Shown in pieces: positions 33,484 through 45,380 of a stretch of 48,535 bases of DNA. Where the stretch lies: assembly GCF_008757455.1 (NCBI RefSeq), contig NZ_VCMV01000055.1, positions 16,997-65,531 of the forward strand, written 5' to 3'. The number at the start of each line of letters is the position of its first letter. The first letter of the stretch is position 1. The notes under the pieces are model-generated. The model was not told the origin of the DNA and made no database searches. It saw only the letters and a list, made by a program, of their open reading frames with translations. Made by a program: the position numbers and the translations under genes. The DNA is from Microvirga brassicacearum (lineage in GTDB: Bacteria > Pseudomonadota > Alphaproteobacteria > Rhizobiales > Beijerinckiaceae).

Positions 33484-33518
33484 AAAACGGCGGCCGCACG
33501 ATCAGACGCGGGCCGCCG
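33484..33518 (-). terminator. Terminator-like or attenuator hairpin between rplO and secY
   Basis: On the minus strand CGGCGGCC (33518-33511) pairs with GGCCGCCG (33495-33488), followed by TTTT (33487-33484). The loop is 15 bases, longer than in strong terminators. Since secY and adk are essential and lie downstream, partial termination would set their level relative to ribosomal proteins. Confidence 0.5.
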
Positions 33519-33547
33519 CTTGGATCTCGATCAATGTGGGATGAGGC

Positions 33548-34021
33548 TCACGCCTCTGCAACGGCGCCCAGAAGGGAAACCGAGCCGCCCGCCTTCTCGA
33601 TCGCTTCGACGGCCGATTTCGACGCGCCGATGACCTGGAAGGAAAGCTTGGTCTTGAGTTCACCCACGCCGAGGATCTTCACACCATCGCGGGCCTTCGA
33701 GACCACGCCGGCTGCGACCAGCGACTCGACCGTGATCGGCGCGCTCTTGTCGAGCTTGCCGGCCTCGATCGCCTGCTGGATGCGGCCGACATTGACCTCG
33801 TTGAGGTCACGGGCGTTAATGTTGTTGAAGCCGCGCTTGGGCAGGCGACGATGCAGCGGCATCTGGCCGCCTTCGAAGCCCTTGATGGCGACGCCCGAAC
33901 GGGACGTCTGGCCCTTCACGCCACGACCGCCGGTCTTGCCCTTGCCGGAACCGATACCACGGCCGACACGCATCCGGTTCTTGGTCGCGCCTTCGTTGTC
34001 ACGAATTTCATTGAGTTTCAT
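33548..34021 (-). CDS. rplO: 50S ribosomal protein L15
   Basis: 157-residue L15, a late-assembly large-subunit protein. The N-terminus [20 protein letters not shown] leads into the glycine-rich [19 protein letters not shown] and [19 protein letters not shown], all typical. ATG 34021 was preferred to an upstream ATG at 34066 that lies inside rpmD. Ten bases follow rpmD. Confidence 0.98.
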   Translation of the reverse strand: MKLNEIRDNEGATKNRMRVGRGIGSGKGKTGGRGVKGQTSRSGVAIKGFEGGQMPLHRRLPKRGFNNINARDLNEVNVGRIQQAIEAGKLDKSAPITVESLVAAGVVSKARDGVKILGVGELKTKLSFQVIGASKSAVEAIEKAGGSVSLLGAVAEA

Positions 34022-34031
34022 GACGCTCTCC

Positions 34032-34253
34032 TCACTGCCCGGCGTTCTTGTCGTCGGAGACGACACGAACGAGGTGCTTGACCTTTGCGATCATGCCGCG
34101 CACCGAAGGGGTGTCGGAAAGAGTCGAGGTCCGGTGGAGCTTGTTGAGCTTCAGGCCGACCAGCGTCGCGCGCTGGCTGCCATCGCGGCGGATCGGAGAA
34201 CCGGTCTGCTCAACGGTGAGTGTTGTTGCTGCTGCGGCAGGCTTCTTTGCCAT
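34032..34253 (-). CDS. rpmD: 50S ribosomal protein L30 with N-terminal extension
   Basis: 73-residue L30; the family core is about 60 residues. The core starts at [20 protein letters not shown] and continues [14 protein letters not shown] sequence ([21 protein letters not shown]) to MIAKVKHLV. The extra [11 protein letters not shown] at the start is low-complexity and lies between rpsE and the core; a conserved internal start is not evident, so the longer form is kept. Confidence 0.96.
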   Translation of the reverse strand: MAKKPAAAATTLTVEQTGSPIRRDGSQRATLVGLKLNKLHRTSTLSDTPSVRGMIAKVKHLVRVVSDDKNAGQ

Positions 34254-34265
34254 GATGAGCCTCCC

Positions 34266-34832
34266 TTACGCTTCTGAGCCGACGACGTCGGCGTCGGATG
34301 CGTCGCGGCGGCGGCCCTGGAGCGTCGAAACCTTCAAGCCACGGCGCGCGGCAACCGAGCGCGGGCTATCCTCGTTCTTGAGCGCGTCGAAAGTTGCGCG
34401 AACGAGGTTGTAGGGGTTCGACGAGCCAAGCGACTTGGCGACGACGTCCTGCATGCCGAGCGTCTCGAAGACGGCGCGCATCGGTCCGCCGGCGATGATG
34501 CCGGTACCCTGGGGAGCCGACCGCAAGATGACCTTGCCGGCGCCGTGGCGGCCGTTCACGTCATGATGCAGGGTGCGGCCTTCGCGGAGCGCCACGCGGA
34601 TCAGGCCGCGCTTGGCGGCTTCCGTTGCCTTGCGGATCGCTTCCGGAACTTCGCGAGCCTTGCCGTGGCCGAAGCCGACGCGGCCCTTCTGGTCGCCAAC
34701 GACGACGAGTGCGGCGAAGCCGAAACGACGGCCGCCCTTCACGACTTTGGCGACGCGGTTGATGTGAACCAACCGATCGACGAATTCGCTGTCGCGGTCA
34801 TCGCGATCGCGTTCTCTGGGTTCTCTTGCCAT
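34266..34832 (-). CDS. rpsE: 30S ribosomal protein S5
   Basis: 188-residue S5, important for decoding accuracy and site of spectinomycin resistance changes. Visible: [20 protein letters not shown] (dsRNA-binding fold and spectinomycin loop), [19 protein letters not shown], and [21 protein letters not shown] 34832 was preferred to 34844. Upstream lies a 168-base gap to rplR, long for this operon; it contains a T-rich run but no gene. Confidence 0.98.
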   Translation of the reverse strand: MAREPRERDRDDRDSEFVDRLVHINRVAKVVKGGRRFGFAALVVVGDQKGRVGFGHGKAREVPEAIRKATEAAKRGLIRVALREGRTLHHDVNGRHGAGKVILRSAPQGTGIIAGGPMRAVFETLGMQDVVAKSLGSSNPYNLVRATFDALKNEDSPRSVAARRGLKVSTLQGRRRDASDADVVGSEA

Positions 34833-35000
34833 AAGACCTCTCACTTGCGCAGGCGGCGGGCCTGCTCGCTAAGGGTGAATAAAAAACGTTGTCCGCCGTA
34901 TCGCACCTGGCCGAATCACAATCGATCCGAAAGGTGCGGAACCTCGATACCCGTCGCAGAACCGCGCTTCGAAAGCAGGATCTGCGTGTCAGGCTATGCC

Positions 35001-35363
35001 TTAGAAGTCGAGACCACCTTCGCGGGCGGCGTCGGCCAGAGCCTTCACACGTCCGTGGAACAGGTAGCCCGAGCGGTCGAAGATGACCTGCTTGACGCCG
35101 GCCTTCGTCGCGCGCTCGGCCACGAGCTTGCCGACTTCCTTCGCCGCCTCGACGGTGGCGCCGGTCTTCAGCTTGCCCTTGACGTCCTTCTCGATCGTCG
35201 ATGCGGCCGCAACGGTCACGCCGCGGACGTCGTCGATGATCTGGGCATAGATCTGCTTGGAAGAACGGAAGACCGACAGGCGCGGGCGACCGTTAGCAGC
35301 TTTCTTGATCGCACGGCGCACACGAGCCTTGCGGCGATCTTCAGCGCCTTGTTTCTCAGCCAT
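35001..35363 (-). CDS. rplR: 50S ribosomal protein L18
   Basis: 120-residue L18, the 5S rRNA-binding protein of the central protuberance. Typical segments: [40 protein letters not shown], and the end [22 protein letters not shown]. Twelve bases after rplF. Confidence 0.98.
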   Translation of the reverse strand: MAEKQGAEDRRKARVRRAIKKAANGRPRLSVFRSSKQIYAQIIDDVRGVTVAAASTIEKDVKGKLKTGATVEAAKEVGKLVAERATKAGVKQVIFDRSGYLFHGRVKALADAAREGGLDF

Positions 35364-35375
35364 GATGCGTCGTCC

Positions 35376-35909
35376 TTACTTCTTCTTGCCTTCCTTGCGG
35401 AAGATGAATTCGCCAGCGTACTTGACGCCCTTGCCCTTGTAGGGCTCGGGGCCGCGGTAATCGCGGATTTCAGCAGCCGCCTGACCAACTTTCTGCTTGT
35501 CGGTGCCCGTCACGACCACTTCGGTCGGCTTGGGAGTGACGATGGTCACGCCGGCCGGGATCTCGTAGTCGATGTCGTGGCTGTAGCCGAGCGAAAGCTT
35601 GAGGATCTTGCCGGCAACGGCGGCCTTGTAGCCGACGCCGTTGATCTCCAGGCGCTTCTCGAAGCCCTTGGAGACGCCCTCCGCCAGGTTTGCCAGCTGA
35701 GAACGGGACATGCCCCATTTCGCACGGGCGCTCTTGGAATCGTCGCGCGGGTTCACCGCGACCGCACCATTCTCAAGCGCGACTGTGACTTCATCAGGCA
35801 CGACAAACGAAAGCTCGCCCTTCGCACCCTTCATCTTAACGTTCTGACCCTCGACGGTCGCCGTCACACCTGACGGAACCGGGACGGGCTTTTTGCCTAC
35901 TCGAGACAT
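35376..35909 (-). CDS. rplF: 50S ribosomal protein L6
   Basis: 177-residue L6 near the factor-binding site, made of two similar domains. [20 protein letters not shown] opens the first; [21 protein letters not shown] and the terminal [20 protein letters not shown] are diagnostic. It follows rpsH by 54 bases. Confidence 0.98.
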   Translation of the reverse strand: MSRVGKKPVPVPSGVTATVEGQNVKMKGAKGELSFVVPDEVTVALENGAVAVNPRDDSKSARAKWGMSRSQLANLAEGVSKGFEKRLEINGVGYKAAVAGKILKLSLGYSHDIDYEIPAGVTIVTPKPTEVVVTGTDKQKVGQAAAEIRDYRGPEPYKGKGVKYAGEFIFRKEGKKK

Positions 35910-35963
35910 TTTCGAATCTCCGTGGTTCTGTGCTGATGCTTCAATCTTCCAGGACGCGATGCC

Positions 35964-36359
35964 TTAGAAGACCTGGCAGAGCACTTCGCCGCCCACGTTC
36001 TTCTCGCGAGCCTCATGATCGGCCATCACGCCCTGAGGCGTCGACAGAATGGTGATGCCCAAGCCGTCGGCCACGCGGGGCATGGCGTCGACGGAGGCGT
36101 ACACGCGCCGACCGGGCTTGGAGACACGCTGGATCGAGCGGATCACCGGCTGGCCGTCGTAGTACTTGAGCTCGATCGAGAACTCCGTCCGGCCATTGCC
36201 GAACTCGGTCTGCGAGTAGTCGCGGATGTATCCCTCGGTCTTGAGGACCTCGAGGACACGAGCGCGAAGCTTCGAGCCAGGGGTGGACACGGTCCCGCGA
36301 CGACGCATCTGCGCGTTGCGGATACGGGTGAGCATATCGCCCAATGGATCATTGATCAT
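35964..36359 (-). CDS. rpsH: 30S ribosomal protein S8
   Basis: 131-residue S8, a primary 16S-binding protein and, in E. coli, the translational repressor of the spc operon. [20 protein letters not shown] and the C-terminal [20 protein letters not shown] with final [10 protein letters not shown] are diagnostic. Twelve bases follow rpsN. Confidence 0.98.
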   Translation of the reverse strand: MINDPLGDMLTRIRNAQMRRRGTVSTPGSKLRARVLEVLKTEGYIRDYSQTEFGNGRTEFSIELKYYDGQPVIRSIQRVSKPGRRVYASVDAMPRVADGLGITILSTPQGVMADHEAREKNVGGEVLCQVF

Positions 36360-36371
36360 GGATGCTCTCCC

Positions 36372-36677
36372 TTACCAGCTCGACTTCACGAGACCTGGAA
36401 TCAGGCCTTGTGAACCCAGCTCGCGCAGAGCGATGCGGGACATGCCGAGCTTGCGGTAATAAGCCCGCGGACGGCCGGTCACTTCGCAGCGGTTGCGGAT
36501 GCGCGTCGCGCTGGAATTGCGCGGCAGCTCAGCCAGCTTGAGGCGCGCGTCGAAGCGCTCCTCCATGGATTTCGACTCGTCGTTCGCGACCGCCAGGAGG
36601 CGCTCGCGGCGGCCGGCGAATTTCTTCACCAGTTCGCGACGGTGCTTGTTCTTCTCGATAGCGCTTTTTTTAGCCAT
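36372..36677 (-). CDS. rpsN: 30S ribosomal protein S14 (zinc-free type)
   Basis: 101-residue S14. The long form contains a single cysteine ([20 protein letters not shown]), so it lacks the paired CxxC zinc ribbon and needs no zinc. The ending [19 protein letters not shown] is diagnostic. It follows rplE by 39 bases. Confidence 0.98.
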   Translation of the reverse strand: MAKKSAIEKNKHRRELVKKFAGRRERLLAVANDESKSMEERFDARLKLAELPRNSSATRIRNRCEVTGRPRAYYRKLGMSRIALRELGSQGLIPGLVKSSW

Positions 36678-36716
36678 TGATATTTCTCCAGTGTCCGCGT
36701 CTGAGAACGGATGTTC

Positions 36717-37283
36717 TCACTGCCGGAACGGGAAGTTGAAGTGGCGCAGGAGTGCGCGGGCCTCGTCGTCGGTCTTCGCGGAAGTTGCGATGACCACGTC
36801 CATGCCCCAGACTTGCTCGACCTTGTCGTAGTTGATCTCAGGGAACACAAGGTGCTCCTTGATGCCGAGCGCGTAGTTGCCGCGGCCGTCGAACGACTTG
36901 GGGTTGAGGCCCCGGAAGTCGCGAACGCGAGGCAGAGCGATCGTCACGAGACGATCCATGAACTCGAACATGCGAGTCTTGCGGAGCGTCACCTTGGCGC
37001 CGATCGGCATGTTCTCGCGGACCTTGAACTGCGAGATCGCCTTGCGGGCCTTCGTGATGACCGGCTTCTGACCGGCGATGAGCGCCAGATCCGCAGCGGC
37101 CACGGTGGCCTTCTTCGAATCCGCCGTCGACTCGCCAACGCCCATGTTGAGGACGATCTTGGTGATCGTCGGCACTTCCATGGGGTTCTTGTAGCCGAAT
37201 TCTTCGATCAGCGCCGGGCGCACTACGTCTTCGTAGTGCTGCTTCATGCGCGGAGTGTAGCCGTCCACCTGGGCCTTAGCCAT
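36717..37283 (-). CDS. rplE: 50S ribosomal protein L5
   Basis: 188-residue L5, which binds 5S rRNA and forms bridge B1b to S13. Diagnostic: [56 protein letters not shown] and a C-terminal FNFPFRQ. Its start overlaps the rplX stop by 8 bases, so translation is probably coupled. Confidence 0.98.
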   Translation of the reverse strand: MAKAQVDGYTPRMKQHYEDVVRPALIEEFGYKNPMEVPTITKIVLNMGVGESTADSKKATVAAADLALIAGQKPVITKARKAISQFKVRENMPIGAKVTLRKTRMFEFMDRLVTIALPRVRDFRGLNPKSFDGRGNYALGIKEHLVFPEINYDKVEQVWGMDVVIATSAKTDDEARALLRHFNFPFRQ

Positions 37284-37593
37284 CGATCAGGTCTCCCGAA
37301 CGCTTGGCGAACCGGACCTTGCGGCCGTCGTCCAGAGTTTTAAAACCAACCCGGGTCGGCTTGCCGTCCTTCGGGTCCGCATAGGCCAGGTTCGACAGGT
37401 GAAGCGGCGCCTCTTTCGAGATGATGCCGGCCTCTTGGGCTCCCGTCTGGCGCTGGTGGCGCTTGACCAGGTTGACGCCACGGACGAGCGCACGCTCCTC
37501 CTTCGGCATCACCTGCACGACTTCGCCGGTCTTGCCCTTGTCGCGACCGGCCAGAATGACGACCTTATCGCCCTTCTTGATCTTCGCGGCCAT
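37276..37593 (-). CDS. rplX: 50S ribosomal protein L24
   Basis: 105-residue L24, an assembly initiator. The KOW motif [20 protein letters not shown] is at the N-terminus; [19 protein letters not shown] and [18 protein letters not shown] complete the family pattern. Its ATG overlaps the rplN stop (TAATG) and its stop overlaps rplE. Confidence 0.98.
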   Translation of the reverse strand: MAAKIKKGDKVVILAGRDKGKTGEVVQVMPKEERALVRGVNLVKRHQRQTGAQEAGIISKEAPLHLSNLAYADPKDGKPTRVGFKTLDDGRKVRFAKRSGDLIDG

Positions 37594-37961
37594 TAGAGCA
37601 CCTCCGGCGCAAGCGAGATGATTTTCATGTGATTCTTGGCGCGCAGTTCACGAGGAACGGGGCCGAAGATACGCGTACCGACCGGCTCTTTCTGATTGTT
37701 GATCAGAACGGCGGCATTCCGGTCGAACCGGATCACCGAACCGTCGGCGCGACGGATGTCCTTGGCGGTGCGAACGACGACCGCCTTCATGACGTCGCCC
37801 TTCTTCACGCGACCGCGCGGGATGGCTTCTTTAACGGAGACGACGATAATATCGCCGACGGAAGCGTATTTACGCTTCGAACCGCCGAGAACCTTGATGC
37901 ACATCACGCGACGCGCGCCGGAATTGTCGGCGACGTCCAGATTCGTCTGCATCTGGATCAT
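37593..37961 (-). CDS. rplN: 50S ribosomal protein L14
   Basis: 122-residue L14 at the subunit interface. [40 protein letters not shown] and [20 protein letters not shown] are diagnostic. ATG 37961 gives the family length; the frame is open upstream to 38087 inside the leader. First gene of the spc group, with a candidate promoter and a 110-base leader before it. Confidence 0.98.
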   Translation of the reverse strand: MIQMQTNLDVADNSGARRVMCIKVLGGSKRKYASVGDIIVVSVKEAIPRGRVKKGDVMKAVVVRTAKDIRRADGSVIRFDRNAAVLINNQKEPVGTRIFGPVPRELRAKNHMKIISLAPEVL

Positions 37962-38041
37962 GGCTTTGATCCTTTCCTTTGTTTCAGACAGGTTTCCGGG
38001 CCAAAGGCACGATTGCCTTCCCGGACTACGCCTGATGGGGA

Positions 38042-38055
38042 TCTGCAGTCCCCTG
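38042..38055 (-). promoter_or_regulatory. Hairpin in the spc leader
   Basis: Around 38036-38052 the plus strand reads GGGGATCTGCAGTCCCC, so GGGGA and TCCCC can pair around a 7-base loop in the rplN leader RNA. It may be an L14- or S8-type control element, but this is inference. Confidence 0.35.
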
Positions 38056-38078
38056 CCCTTCATGTCGAGAAAGGCGGC

Positions 38079-38107
38079 CGTATACACGAGCCGCCCCCGT
38101 TAGACAA
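38079..38107 (-). promoter_or_regulatory. Probable promoter of the spc operon
   Basis: On the minus strand TTGTCT (38107-38102) and TATACG (38084-38079) are exactly 17 bases apart, preceded by C as in the CTTG context of alphaproteobacterial sigma-70 promoters. Its position matches the S10/spc boundary in E. coli. A GGCGGC/GCCGCC hairpin followed by TTTCT overlaps it and may end part of the S10 transcript. Confidence 0.6.
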
Positions 38108-38146
38108 GTCCCAGCCGAAAGCATTCCGCTTCCGGACCGAAAAGCT

Positions 38147-38386
38147 TTACGCCTTCGTCTGGTCCAAGAGCACCCAGGTCTTGAGCTTGGAGAGCGGCTT
38201 CGATTCCTCGATGGAAACCTGGTCGCCCACCTTCGCAACGTTGTTCTCGTCGTGAGCGTGGTAGTTCTTCGTCCGACGCACGGTCTTCTTCATGACCGGG
38301 TGCGTGAAACGACGTTCCACCTTCACGACGACCGTCTTGTCCTGCTTGTCGCTGACAACGACGCCCTGCAAAACGCGCTTCGGCAT
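38147..38386 (-). CDS. rpsQ: 30S ribosomal protein S17
   Basis: 79-residue S17, a 16S 5'-domain binder with an OB fold. [20 protein letters not shown], [20 protein letters not shown] [19 protein letters not shown], and [20 protein letters not shown] are diagnostic. Last gene of the S10 group; 185 bases separate it from rplN. Confidence 0.98.
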   Translation of the reverse strand: MPKRVLQGVVVSDKQDKTVVVKVERRFTHPVMKKTVRRTKNYHAHDENNVAKVGDQVSIEESKPLSKLKTWVLLDQTKA

Positions 38387-38397
38387 CTTGTTCCCCT

Positions 38398-38610
38398 TTA
38401 AGCCTTCGCCGCAGCGGTTTTTTGGCGCTGCTGCGTCTTGACGCGTGCGATGTCCCTGCGGACCTCGGTGACGCGTCCTGTGTTTTCGAGCTGGCCGGTG
38501 GCGCGCTGGAAGCGGAGGTTGAACTGCTCCTTCTTCAGGTTCAGCAATTCATCCGACAATTGGTCCGTCGACATCGCCTTGATGTCGGAGGATCTCTGTT
38601 TCGACTTCAT
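38398..38610 (-). CDS. rpmC: 50S ribosomal protein L29
   Basis: 70-residue L29 at the peptide-exit tunnel, a docking site for trigger factor and SRP. The two-helix core [20 protein letters not shown] with [22 protein letters not shown] is diagnostic. ATG 38610 gives the family length; the frame extends upstream inside rplP. Followed by an Ala/Lys tail. Confidence 0.97.
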   Translation of the reverse strand: MKSKQRSSDIKAMSTDQLSDELLNLKKEQFNLRFQRATGQLENTGRVTEVRRDIARVKTQQRQKTAAAKA

Positions 38611-38620
38611 GATGCCCTCC

Positions 38621-39034
38621 TTACTCGGCGATACGTTGGATGAAACGCACCTTGATCGGGAGCTTGGCGGCACCGAGACGAAGTGCCTCGCGGGCGACAT
38701 CCTCCGACACGCCGTCGATCTCGAACATGATGCGACCCGGCTTGACGCGGGCGGCCCAGAATTCGGGAGCGCCCTTGCCTTTACCCATGCGGACTTCCGT
38801 CGGCTTCGACGAAACCGGCACGTCCGGGAAAATACGGATCCACACACGACCCGCACGCTTCATGGCGCGCGTGATCGCACGGCGAGCCGCTTCGATCTGA
38901 CGAGCGTTGACACGCTCGGGTTCCATCGCCTTCAGCCCGAACTGGCCGAAATTGAGGTCCGTACCACCTTTCGCGGTACCGGAAATCCGGCCCTTGAACT
39001 GCTTACGGAATTTGGTTTTCTTCGGTTGCAGCAT
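38621..39034 (-). CDS. rplP: 50S ribosomal protein L16
   Basis: 137-residue L16 near the A site. [37 protein letters not shown], and [21 protein letters not shown] are diagnostic; the Arg in the PTRMGKGKG-type segment ([13 protein letters not shown]) is the position hydroxylated in E. coli. Ten bases before rpmC. Confidence 0.98.
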   Translation of the reverse strand: MLQPKKTKFRKQFKGRISGTAKGGTDLNFGQFGLKAMEPERVNARQIEAARRAITRAMKRAGRVWIRIFPDVPVSSKPTEVRMGKGKGAPEFWAARVKPGRIMFEIDGVSEDVAREALRLGAAKLPIKVRFIQRIAE

Positions 39035-39063
39035 GGCAAACCTCTCCTGACCCCTCTAAGGGC

Positions 39064-39768
39064 TTACGCCGCGTGCTCGCGGCGGCCACCCGAGCGGCCT
39101 CCCTCTTCGTTCATCCGCTTGTCCTGCGCCATCGGGTCGTGCTCAAGGATTTCGCCCTTGAAGATCCAGACCTTGATGCCGCAGGTGCCATAGGTCGTGA
39201 AAGCCGTTGCCGTGCCGTAATCGACATCCGCCCGCAGCGTGTGCAGCGGAACGCGGCCTTCGCGATACCATTCCTGACGGGCGATCTCGGCACCACCGAG
39301 ACGACCCGCGCAGTTGATCCGGATGCCCTCTGCTCCAAGACGCATCGCCGACTGAACGGCGCGCTTCATGGCGCGGCGGAAAGCAACGCGGCGCTCGAGC
39401 TGCTGAGCGATCGAATCCGCCACCAGCGTCGCGTCGACTTCCGGCTTGCGGACTTCGACGATGTTGATGGCCACATCGGCATTCGTCATCTTGTTGACGA
39501 GCTTGCGCAGCTTCTCGATATCCGCGCCCTTCTTGCCGATGACCACGCCCGGACGACCCGAGTGAATGGTGACCCGGCACTTCCGGTGCGGACGCTCGAT
39601 CACGATCTTCGAAACGGCGGCCTGCTTGAGCTGCTTCATGAGCGCTTCGCGGATCGCCATATCCTCGTGCATCAGCTTGGCGTATTCGCCCTTGCCGGCG
39701 AACCAGCGGCTGTCCCAGGTCCGGTTGATGCCGAGCCGAAGACCGATCGGGTTAACTTTCTGACCCAT
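39064..39768 (-). CDS. rpsC: 30S ribosomal protein S3
   Basis: 234-residue S3 at the mRNA entry site, where it helps unwind mRNA. It begins [20 protein letters not shown], has the KH-domain loop [15 protein letters not shown] and the C-terminal core [23 protein letters not shown] 39768 was chosen over an upstream ATG at 39807 inside rplV. The last 20 residues are a Gly/Arg-rich tail. Confidence 0.98.
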   Translation of the reverse strand: MGQKVNPIGLRLGINRTWDSRWFAGKGEYAKLMHEDMAIREALMKQLKQAAVSKIVIERPHRKCRVTIHSGRPGVVIGKKGADIEKLRKLVNKMTNADVAINIVEVRKPEVDATLVADSIAQQLERRVAFRRAMKRAVQSAMRLGAEGIRINCAGRLGGAEIARQEWYREGRVPLHTLRADVDYGTATAFTTYGTCGIKVWIFKGEILEHDPMAQDKRMNEEGGRSGGRREHAA

Positions 39769-39778
39769 CTGGTGCTCC

Positions 39779-40165
39779 TTAAGCCTGCTGTTGTTCGGCG
39801 ACTTCACGAACCACGATCGTCAGGTTCGAGAAGGGCTTCAAGATACGAGCGCCCCGGCCGCGAGCGCGGGCATGGAAGCGCTTCATCACGAGCGCCTTGC
39901 CGACGAAGGCCTGGCTGACGACGAGATCGTCCACATCGAGGTTGTGGTTGTTCTCGGCATTGGCGATGGCGCTCTCGAGGCACTTCTTCACGTCACGAGC
40001 GATCCGCTTGCGCGAGAACTCGAGATCCGCGAGAGCGGTGCCGACCTTCTTGCCGCGAATGAGCTGGGCAACAAGGTTGAGCTTCTGCGGGCTGACGCGC
40101 AGCATGCGAGCGACGGCTTTCGCCTCCGAGTCGCTGAGCGCGCGGGGAGTAGCGGTCTTACCCAT
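39779..40165 (-). CDS. rplV: 50S ribosomal protein L22
   Basis: 128-residue L22; its beta-hairpin lines the exit tunnel and is a macrolide-resistance site. [20 protein letters not shown] near the start and [20 protein letters not shown], the hairpin, are diagnostic. Its start overlaps the rpsS stop by one base (TAATG). Confidence 0.98.
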   Translation of the reverse strand: MGKTATPRALSDSEAKAVARMLRVSPQKLNLVAQLIRGKKVGTALADLEFSRKRIARDVKKCLESAIANAENNHNLDVDDLVVSQAFVGKALVMKRFHARARGRGARILKPFSNLTIVVREVAEQQQA

Positions 40166-40443
40166 TACTTCCTCCTCGCCTTCTTGTCCGCTGCGTGACC
40201 GTGGAAGGTCCGGGTCGGCGAGAACTCGCCGAACTTGTGACCGACCATTTCCTCGCTCACGTAGACGGGAATATGCTTCTGACCGTTGTAGACCCCGAAA
40301 GTGAGGCCGACGAACTGCGGCAGGATCGTGGAGCGACGGCTCCAGATCTTGATGACCTCGCTGCGGCCCGCACCACGGGCAGCCTCGGCCTTCTTGAGGA
40401 GGTAGCCGTCAACAAACGGGCCCTTCCAAAGCGAACGTGCCAT
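40165..40443 (-). CDS. rpsS: 30S ribosomal protein S19
   Basis: 92-residue S19 of the 30S head, partner of S13. [39 protein letters not shown] and [20 protein letters not shown] are diagnostic. Overlaps rplV by one base; 15 bases after rplB. Confidence 0.98.
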   Translation of the reverse strand: MARSLWKGPFVDGYLLKKAEAARGAGRSEVIKIWSRRSTILPQFVGLTFGVYNGQKHIPVYVSEEMVGHKFGEFSPTRTFHGHAADKKARRK

Positions 40444-40458
40444 GACGTGCCTCTGTCC

Positions 40459-41295
<837 letters not shown>

Positions 41296-41315
41296 GAGAT
41301 CACTTCCTCAACCGC

Positions 41316-41612
41316 TCAGAGGCCCGTCGTGACGTCGATGGTTTGGCCCTCTTCGAGGGTCACAACCGCCTTCTTCACATCCGACCGCTGACCGCGCATA
41401 CCGCGGAAAATCTTCACTTTGCCTTTGGTGACGAGCGTGTTCACGCTCTTCACCTTGACGTCGAACAACTTCTCGACCGCTTCTTTGATCTGCGGCTTCG
41501 TGGCCGTCGGGCTCACCTTGAAGACGACCTTGTTCTGATCGGACAGGGTCGTGGCCTTCTCGGTGATGACCGGGCTCACGATCACATCGTAGTGGCGCGG
41601 GTCCAGGCTCAT
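41316..41612 (-). CDS. rplW: 50S ribosomal protein L23
   Basis: 98-residue L23 at the exit tunnel, the main docking site for trigger factor and [23 protein letters not shown] and [20 protein letters not shown] are diagnostic. Its start overlaps the rplD stop by 4 bases (ATGA). Confidence 0.98.
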   Translation of the reverse strand: MSLDPRHYDVIVSPVITEKATTLSDQNKVVFKVSPTATKPQIKEAVEKLFDVKVKSVNTLVTKGKVKIFRGMRGQRSDVKKAVVTLEEGQTIDVTTGL

Positions 41613-42229
41613 TTGAAGCGCGCCTCCAGCGCATCGACAGCCGCCTTCGTGAGAACGAGCTTCTCGCGGCGAAGGATGTCATAGACGTTGATGCCCTGCA
41701 CCGGCAGGACGTCGATGTTCGGGATGTTGCGAGCAGCCCGCTGGAAGTTCGCCTCGATCTCGACACCGCCGATGATCAATGCGCTGCCAAGGCCCATCTT
41801 GCCGAAGCGTTCGATGAGACCCTTCGTCTTCGGATCCGAGAGCTTCACGTCATCGATGATGATGAGCGACGCATCCTTGACCTTCGACGACAAAGCGTGC
41901 CGCAGAGCAAGCGCGCGGACCTTCTTCGGCAGGTCATGCGCATGAGAGCGAACGACCGGACCGAAGGCACGACCACCACCCCGGAACTGGGGAGCGCTTG
42001 CGGCGCCGTGGCGGGCGTTACCGGTGCCCTTTTGCTTGTACAGCTTCTTGGTCGTGCGGTTGATGTCCGAACGGCCCTTCGTGGCGTGCGTGCCGGCCTG
42101 GCGCTTTGCGAGCTGCCAGCGGACGCAACGGGCAAGCAGGTCGGCGCGGGGATCGAGACCGAAAATCGTCTCGTTCAGATCCACCGAACCGGCGCTCTTG
42201 CCTTCGAGCGTGGTGATATCAAGCTTCAT
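41609..42229 (-). CDS. rplD: 50S ribosomal protein L4
   Basis: 206-residue L4; in E. coli it also represses the S10 operon by attenuation. [21 protein letters not shown] forms the tunnel loop region, and the N-terminal [19 protein letters not shown] is family-like. ATG 42229 overlaps the rplC stop (TGATG); a GTG one codon upstream is the alternative start. Confidence 0.97.
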   Translation of the reverse strand: MKLDITTLEGKSAGSVDLNETIFGLDPRADLLARCVRWQLAKRQAGTHATKGRSDINRTTKKLYKQKGTGNARHGAASAPQFRGGGRAFGPVVRSHAHDLPKKVRALALRHALSSKVKDASLIIIDDVKLSDPKTKGLIERFGKMGLGSALIIGGVEIEANFQRAARNIPNIDVLPVQGINVYDILRREKLVLTKAAVDALEARFK

Positions 42230-42960
42230 CACGCGTTCTCCTCTTGAGCCTGCGGAGCCGTCTCGACGGCCGCAGAACCGTTCGCGCCAGTCCGGAACTT
42301 GCCGGGCATCGGCACGTCGGTCGGCAGCTTCCGCTTCACCGCGTCACGGATGTAGATCCATCCGCCGGCGACGCCGGGAACGGCACCCTCGACCAGGATC
42401 AGACCGCGCTCGACATCGGTCGACACCACGCGCAGATTCTGCGTCGTGACGCGCTCGGCGCCGAGGTGACCGGGCATCTTCTTGTTCTTGAAGGTCTTGC
42501 CCGGGTCCTGACGGCCACCGGTCGAACCGATCGAGCGGTGCGACACGGAAACACCGTGAGTGGCGCGCAGACCGCCGAAGTTCCAGCGCTTCATACCGCC
42601 GGCGAAGCCCTTACCCATCGTGGTGCCCGTGACGTCCACGAACTGCCCCGCGATGAAGTGATCGGCGGTGATTTCGGCGCCGACGGGGATGACTGCATCC
42701 TCGGAGACGCGGAATTCCGCGATCTTGCGCTTCGGCTCGACGTTGGCGACGGCGAACCGTCCACGCTCGGCCTTCGAAACGTTCTTGACCTTGGCCGTGC
42801 CGACGCCGACCTGCAGCGCCGTATAGCCATTCTTGTCCATCGTCCGATGGGCAACCACCTGACAGTGATCGACCTTCAAGACTGTTACCGGGACGTGTTC
42901 ACCCGCATCCGTAAAGATGCGTGTCATCCCCAACTTCTGTGCAATGACGCCTGAGCGCAT
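42229..42960 (-). CDS. rplC: 50S ribosomal protein L3
   Basis: 243-residue L3 with a branched loop reaching the peptidyl-transferase centre. [41 protein letters not shown] and [20 protein letters not shown] are diagnostic; the central Gln in the GGRQ segment is the methylated position in E. coli. An Ala/Glu/Gln-rich tail follows. Confidence 0.98.
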   Translation of the reverse strand: MRSGVIAQKLGMTRIFTDAGEHVPVTVLKVDHCQVVAHRTMDKNGYTALQVGVGTAKVKNVSKAERGRFAVANVEPKRKIAEFRVSEDAVIPVGAEITADHFIAGQFVDVTGTTMGKGFAGGMKRWNFGGLRATHGVSVSHRSIGSTGGRQDPGKTFKNKKMPGHLGAERVTTQNLRVVSTDVERGLILVEGAVPGVAGGWIYIRDAVKRKLPTDVPMPGKFRTGANGSAAVETAPQAQEENA

Positions 42961-43007
42961 GTGCGTATCCTCTCGGCGTGTCCTACCGAAAGCTCCAAGC
43001 CAAAGGC

Positions 43008-43313
43008 TTAGAGCTTGATCTCCACGTCCACGCCCGCGGCGAGGTCGAGCTTCATCAGCGCGTCCACCGTCTGGGGTGTGGGGTCCACGATATCGAGAAC
43101 ACGCTTGTGAGTGCGCATCTCGAATTGCTCACGCGACTTCTTGTCGATGTGAGGCGAGCGAAGAACCGTAAAGCGCTCGATGCGCGTCGGCAGCGGGATG
43201 GGCCCGCGTACCTGGGCGCCGGTCCGCTTCGCAGTCGACACGATTTCGCGTGTCGATGCGTCGAGGATCCGGTGGTCGAACGCCTTAAGGCGAATGCGAA
43301 TATTCTGGTTCAT
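43008..43313 (-). CDS. rpsJ: 30S ribosomal protein S10
   Basis: 101-residue S10 (also the Nus antitermination factor NusE). [40 protein letters not shown] and [20 protein letters not shown] are diagnostic. It starts 64 bases after tuf with a small GACCG/CGGTC hairpin between them, so both co-transcription and a separate promoter are possible. Confidence 0.98.
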   Translation of the reverse strand: MNQNIRIRLKAFDHRILDASTREIVSTAKRTGAQVRGPIPLPTRIERFTVLRSPHIDKKSREQFEMRTHKRVLDIVDPTPQTVDALMKLDLAAGVDVEIKL

Positions 43314-43377
43314 GGCTTGACCTGTTCCAAAAGAAGGAGACCGACCGTTCGCCGGTCACCTTCTTTGATCCTCTGAA

Positions 43378-44568
<1,191 letters not shown>

Positions 44569-44613
44569 CGTTCTGTACCTTACCGAGCTGGGATGTGATG
44601 AAAGCTGTGGCGT

Positions 44614-44642
44614 CCGATATTGCGATTGGACTATTTCCGCAA
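44614..44642 (-). promoter_or_regulatory. Possible promoter ahead of tuf
   Basis: On the minus strand TTGCGG (44642-44637) and TATCGG (44619-44614) are 17 bases apart, about 45-75 bases ahead of tuf and straddling the lipoprotein stop. Both boxes are only partial matches, but a strong promoter must lie here or further upstream because fusA is missing. Confidence 0.35.
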
Positions 44643-45221
44643 GAGCCAATTTCGATATTGCCGCGCATAGTCCTTGGTCACGAGGTCGATCGGCTCGTCC
44701 CGGACGAGATTGTCGAGCACGACGCCAAGCGGCCCTCCCCCGCCCTTGACCAGCACGTGGTGGGAAGGAAGCGAGAGAAGCGGCGTGGCGGTCTTGGCGT
44801 CAAGGAGTTCGACATCGGCCTGAATCGTGTGGTCGCCGCCCAGAATCACCCGTTGGATCGCGGACGATATCCTGACCTCGTGAACCCGCACCGCAAGTTT
44901 CACCGGCCGAGCGCCGGCCAGTTCCGGGCCAATCGCCGCCAGCATGGCGCTGCGCAGCCGATCGGAGATCACGTTCCGCACGAATGCCCGGCCTTCATCC
45001 GTATCGGCAGAGAATTCGGCGCTCTGGGCGGCCGCCCCCTTGGTCTTGGCATAGGCGATTTCGCCGTCGCCCCATGAAATGCGGGCGTTCGGCGCGATCT
45101 TCACCTCGACCGACTGAAGCCGCAAGGACGAGATCTGGTCGGGCGACAGGGTGTTGGCCGCAGTAATGCAGCCGGACAAGGCGAAAGCCAGCAGAACGAC
45201 GGCGGCGGCGCGCGCAAACAT
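44631..45221 (-). CDS. Putative lipoprotein of unknown function
   Basis: 196-residue protein with a lipoprotein signal: [18 protein letters not shown] puts the lipobox Cys at residue 18. The mature part (about 30-196) is a mixed alpha/beta domain with [20 protein letters not shown] and [19 protein letters not shown], a pattern seen in several uncharacterised alphaproteobacterial envelope lipoproteins; I do not assign a family. ATG 45221 was preferred over TTG 45230. It precedes tuf on the same strand by 62 bases and is divergent from the ArsR gene. Confidence 0.75.
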   Translation of the reverse strand: MFARAAAVVLLAFALSGCITAANTLSPDQISSLRLQSVEVKIAPNARISWGDGEIAYAKTKGAAAQSAEFSADTDEGRAFVRNVISDRLRSAMLAAIGPELAGARPVKLAVRVHEVRISSAIQRVILGGDHTIQADVELLDAKTATPLLSLPSHHVLVKGGGGPLGVVLDNLVRDEPIDLVTKDYARQYRNWLLRK

Positions 45222-45339
45222 GAGATGCAACCTGGGAGAAGATTTCGAGAAGACGATGCAACTAAATTACCTTGGTGGCGGTTACAAGCGGGAAAATCAG
45301 GAGCGGGCGAACCTGGTGTCCGGCCGCCGGCAAAAACAT

Positions 45340-45355
45340 TCAACCAATGAGTTGA
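45340..45355. promoter_or_regulatory. ArsR operator copy 1
   Basis: TCAACCAATGAGTTGA is a 16-bp imperfect palindrome (TCAAC/GTTGA arms) overlapping the -35 TTGACA at 45352-45357. It matches the second copy at 45380 in both length and arms. Confidence 0.6.
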
Positions 45356-45380
45356 CAATCCCTCGGCCCGGCCTCATTCT
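45352..45380 (+). promoter_or_regulatory. Promoter of the ArsR/SRPBCC operon
   Basis: TTGACA (45352-45357, perfect -35) and CATTCT (45375-45380, partial -10) are 17 bases apart. A start site about seven bases past the -10 falls on or next to the ATG at 45388, predicting a leaderless message. Confidence 0.55.

Noticed and set aside
34833..35000. Possible terminator in the rplR-rpsE gap
   Set aside because: A T run exists, but the nearest stem (CGCACCT/AGGTGCG) is 13 bases away with a 20-plus-base loop.
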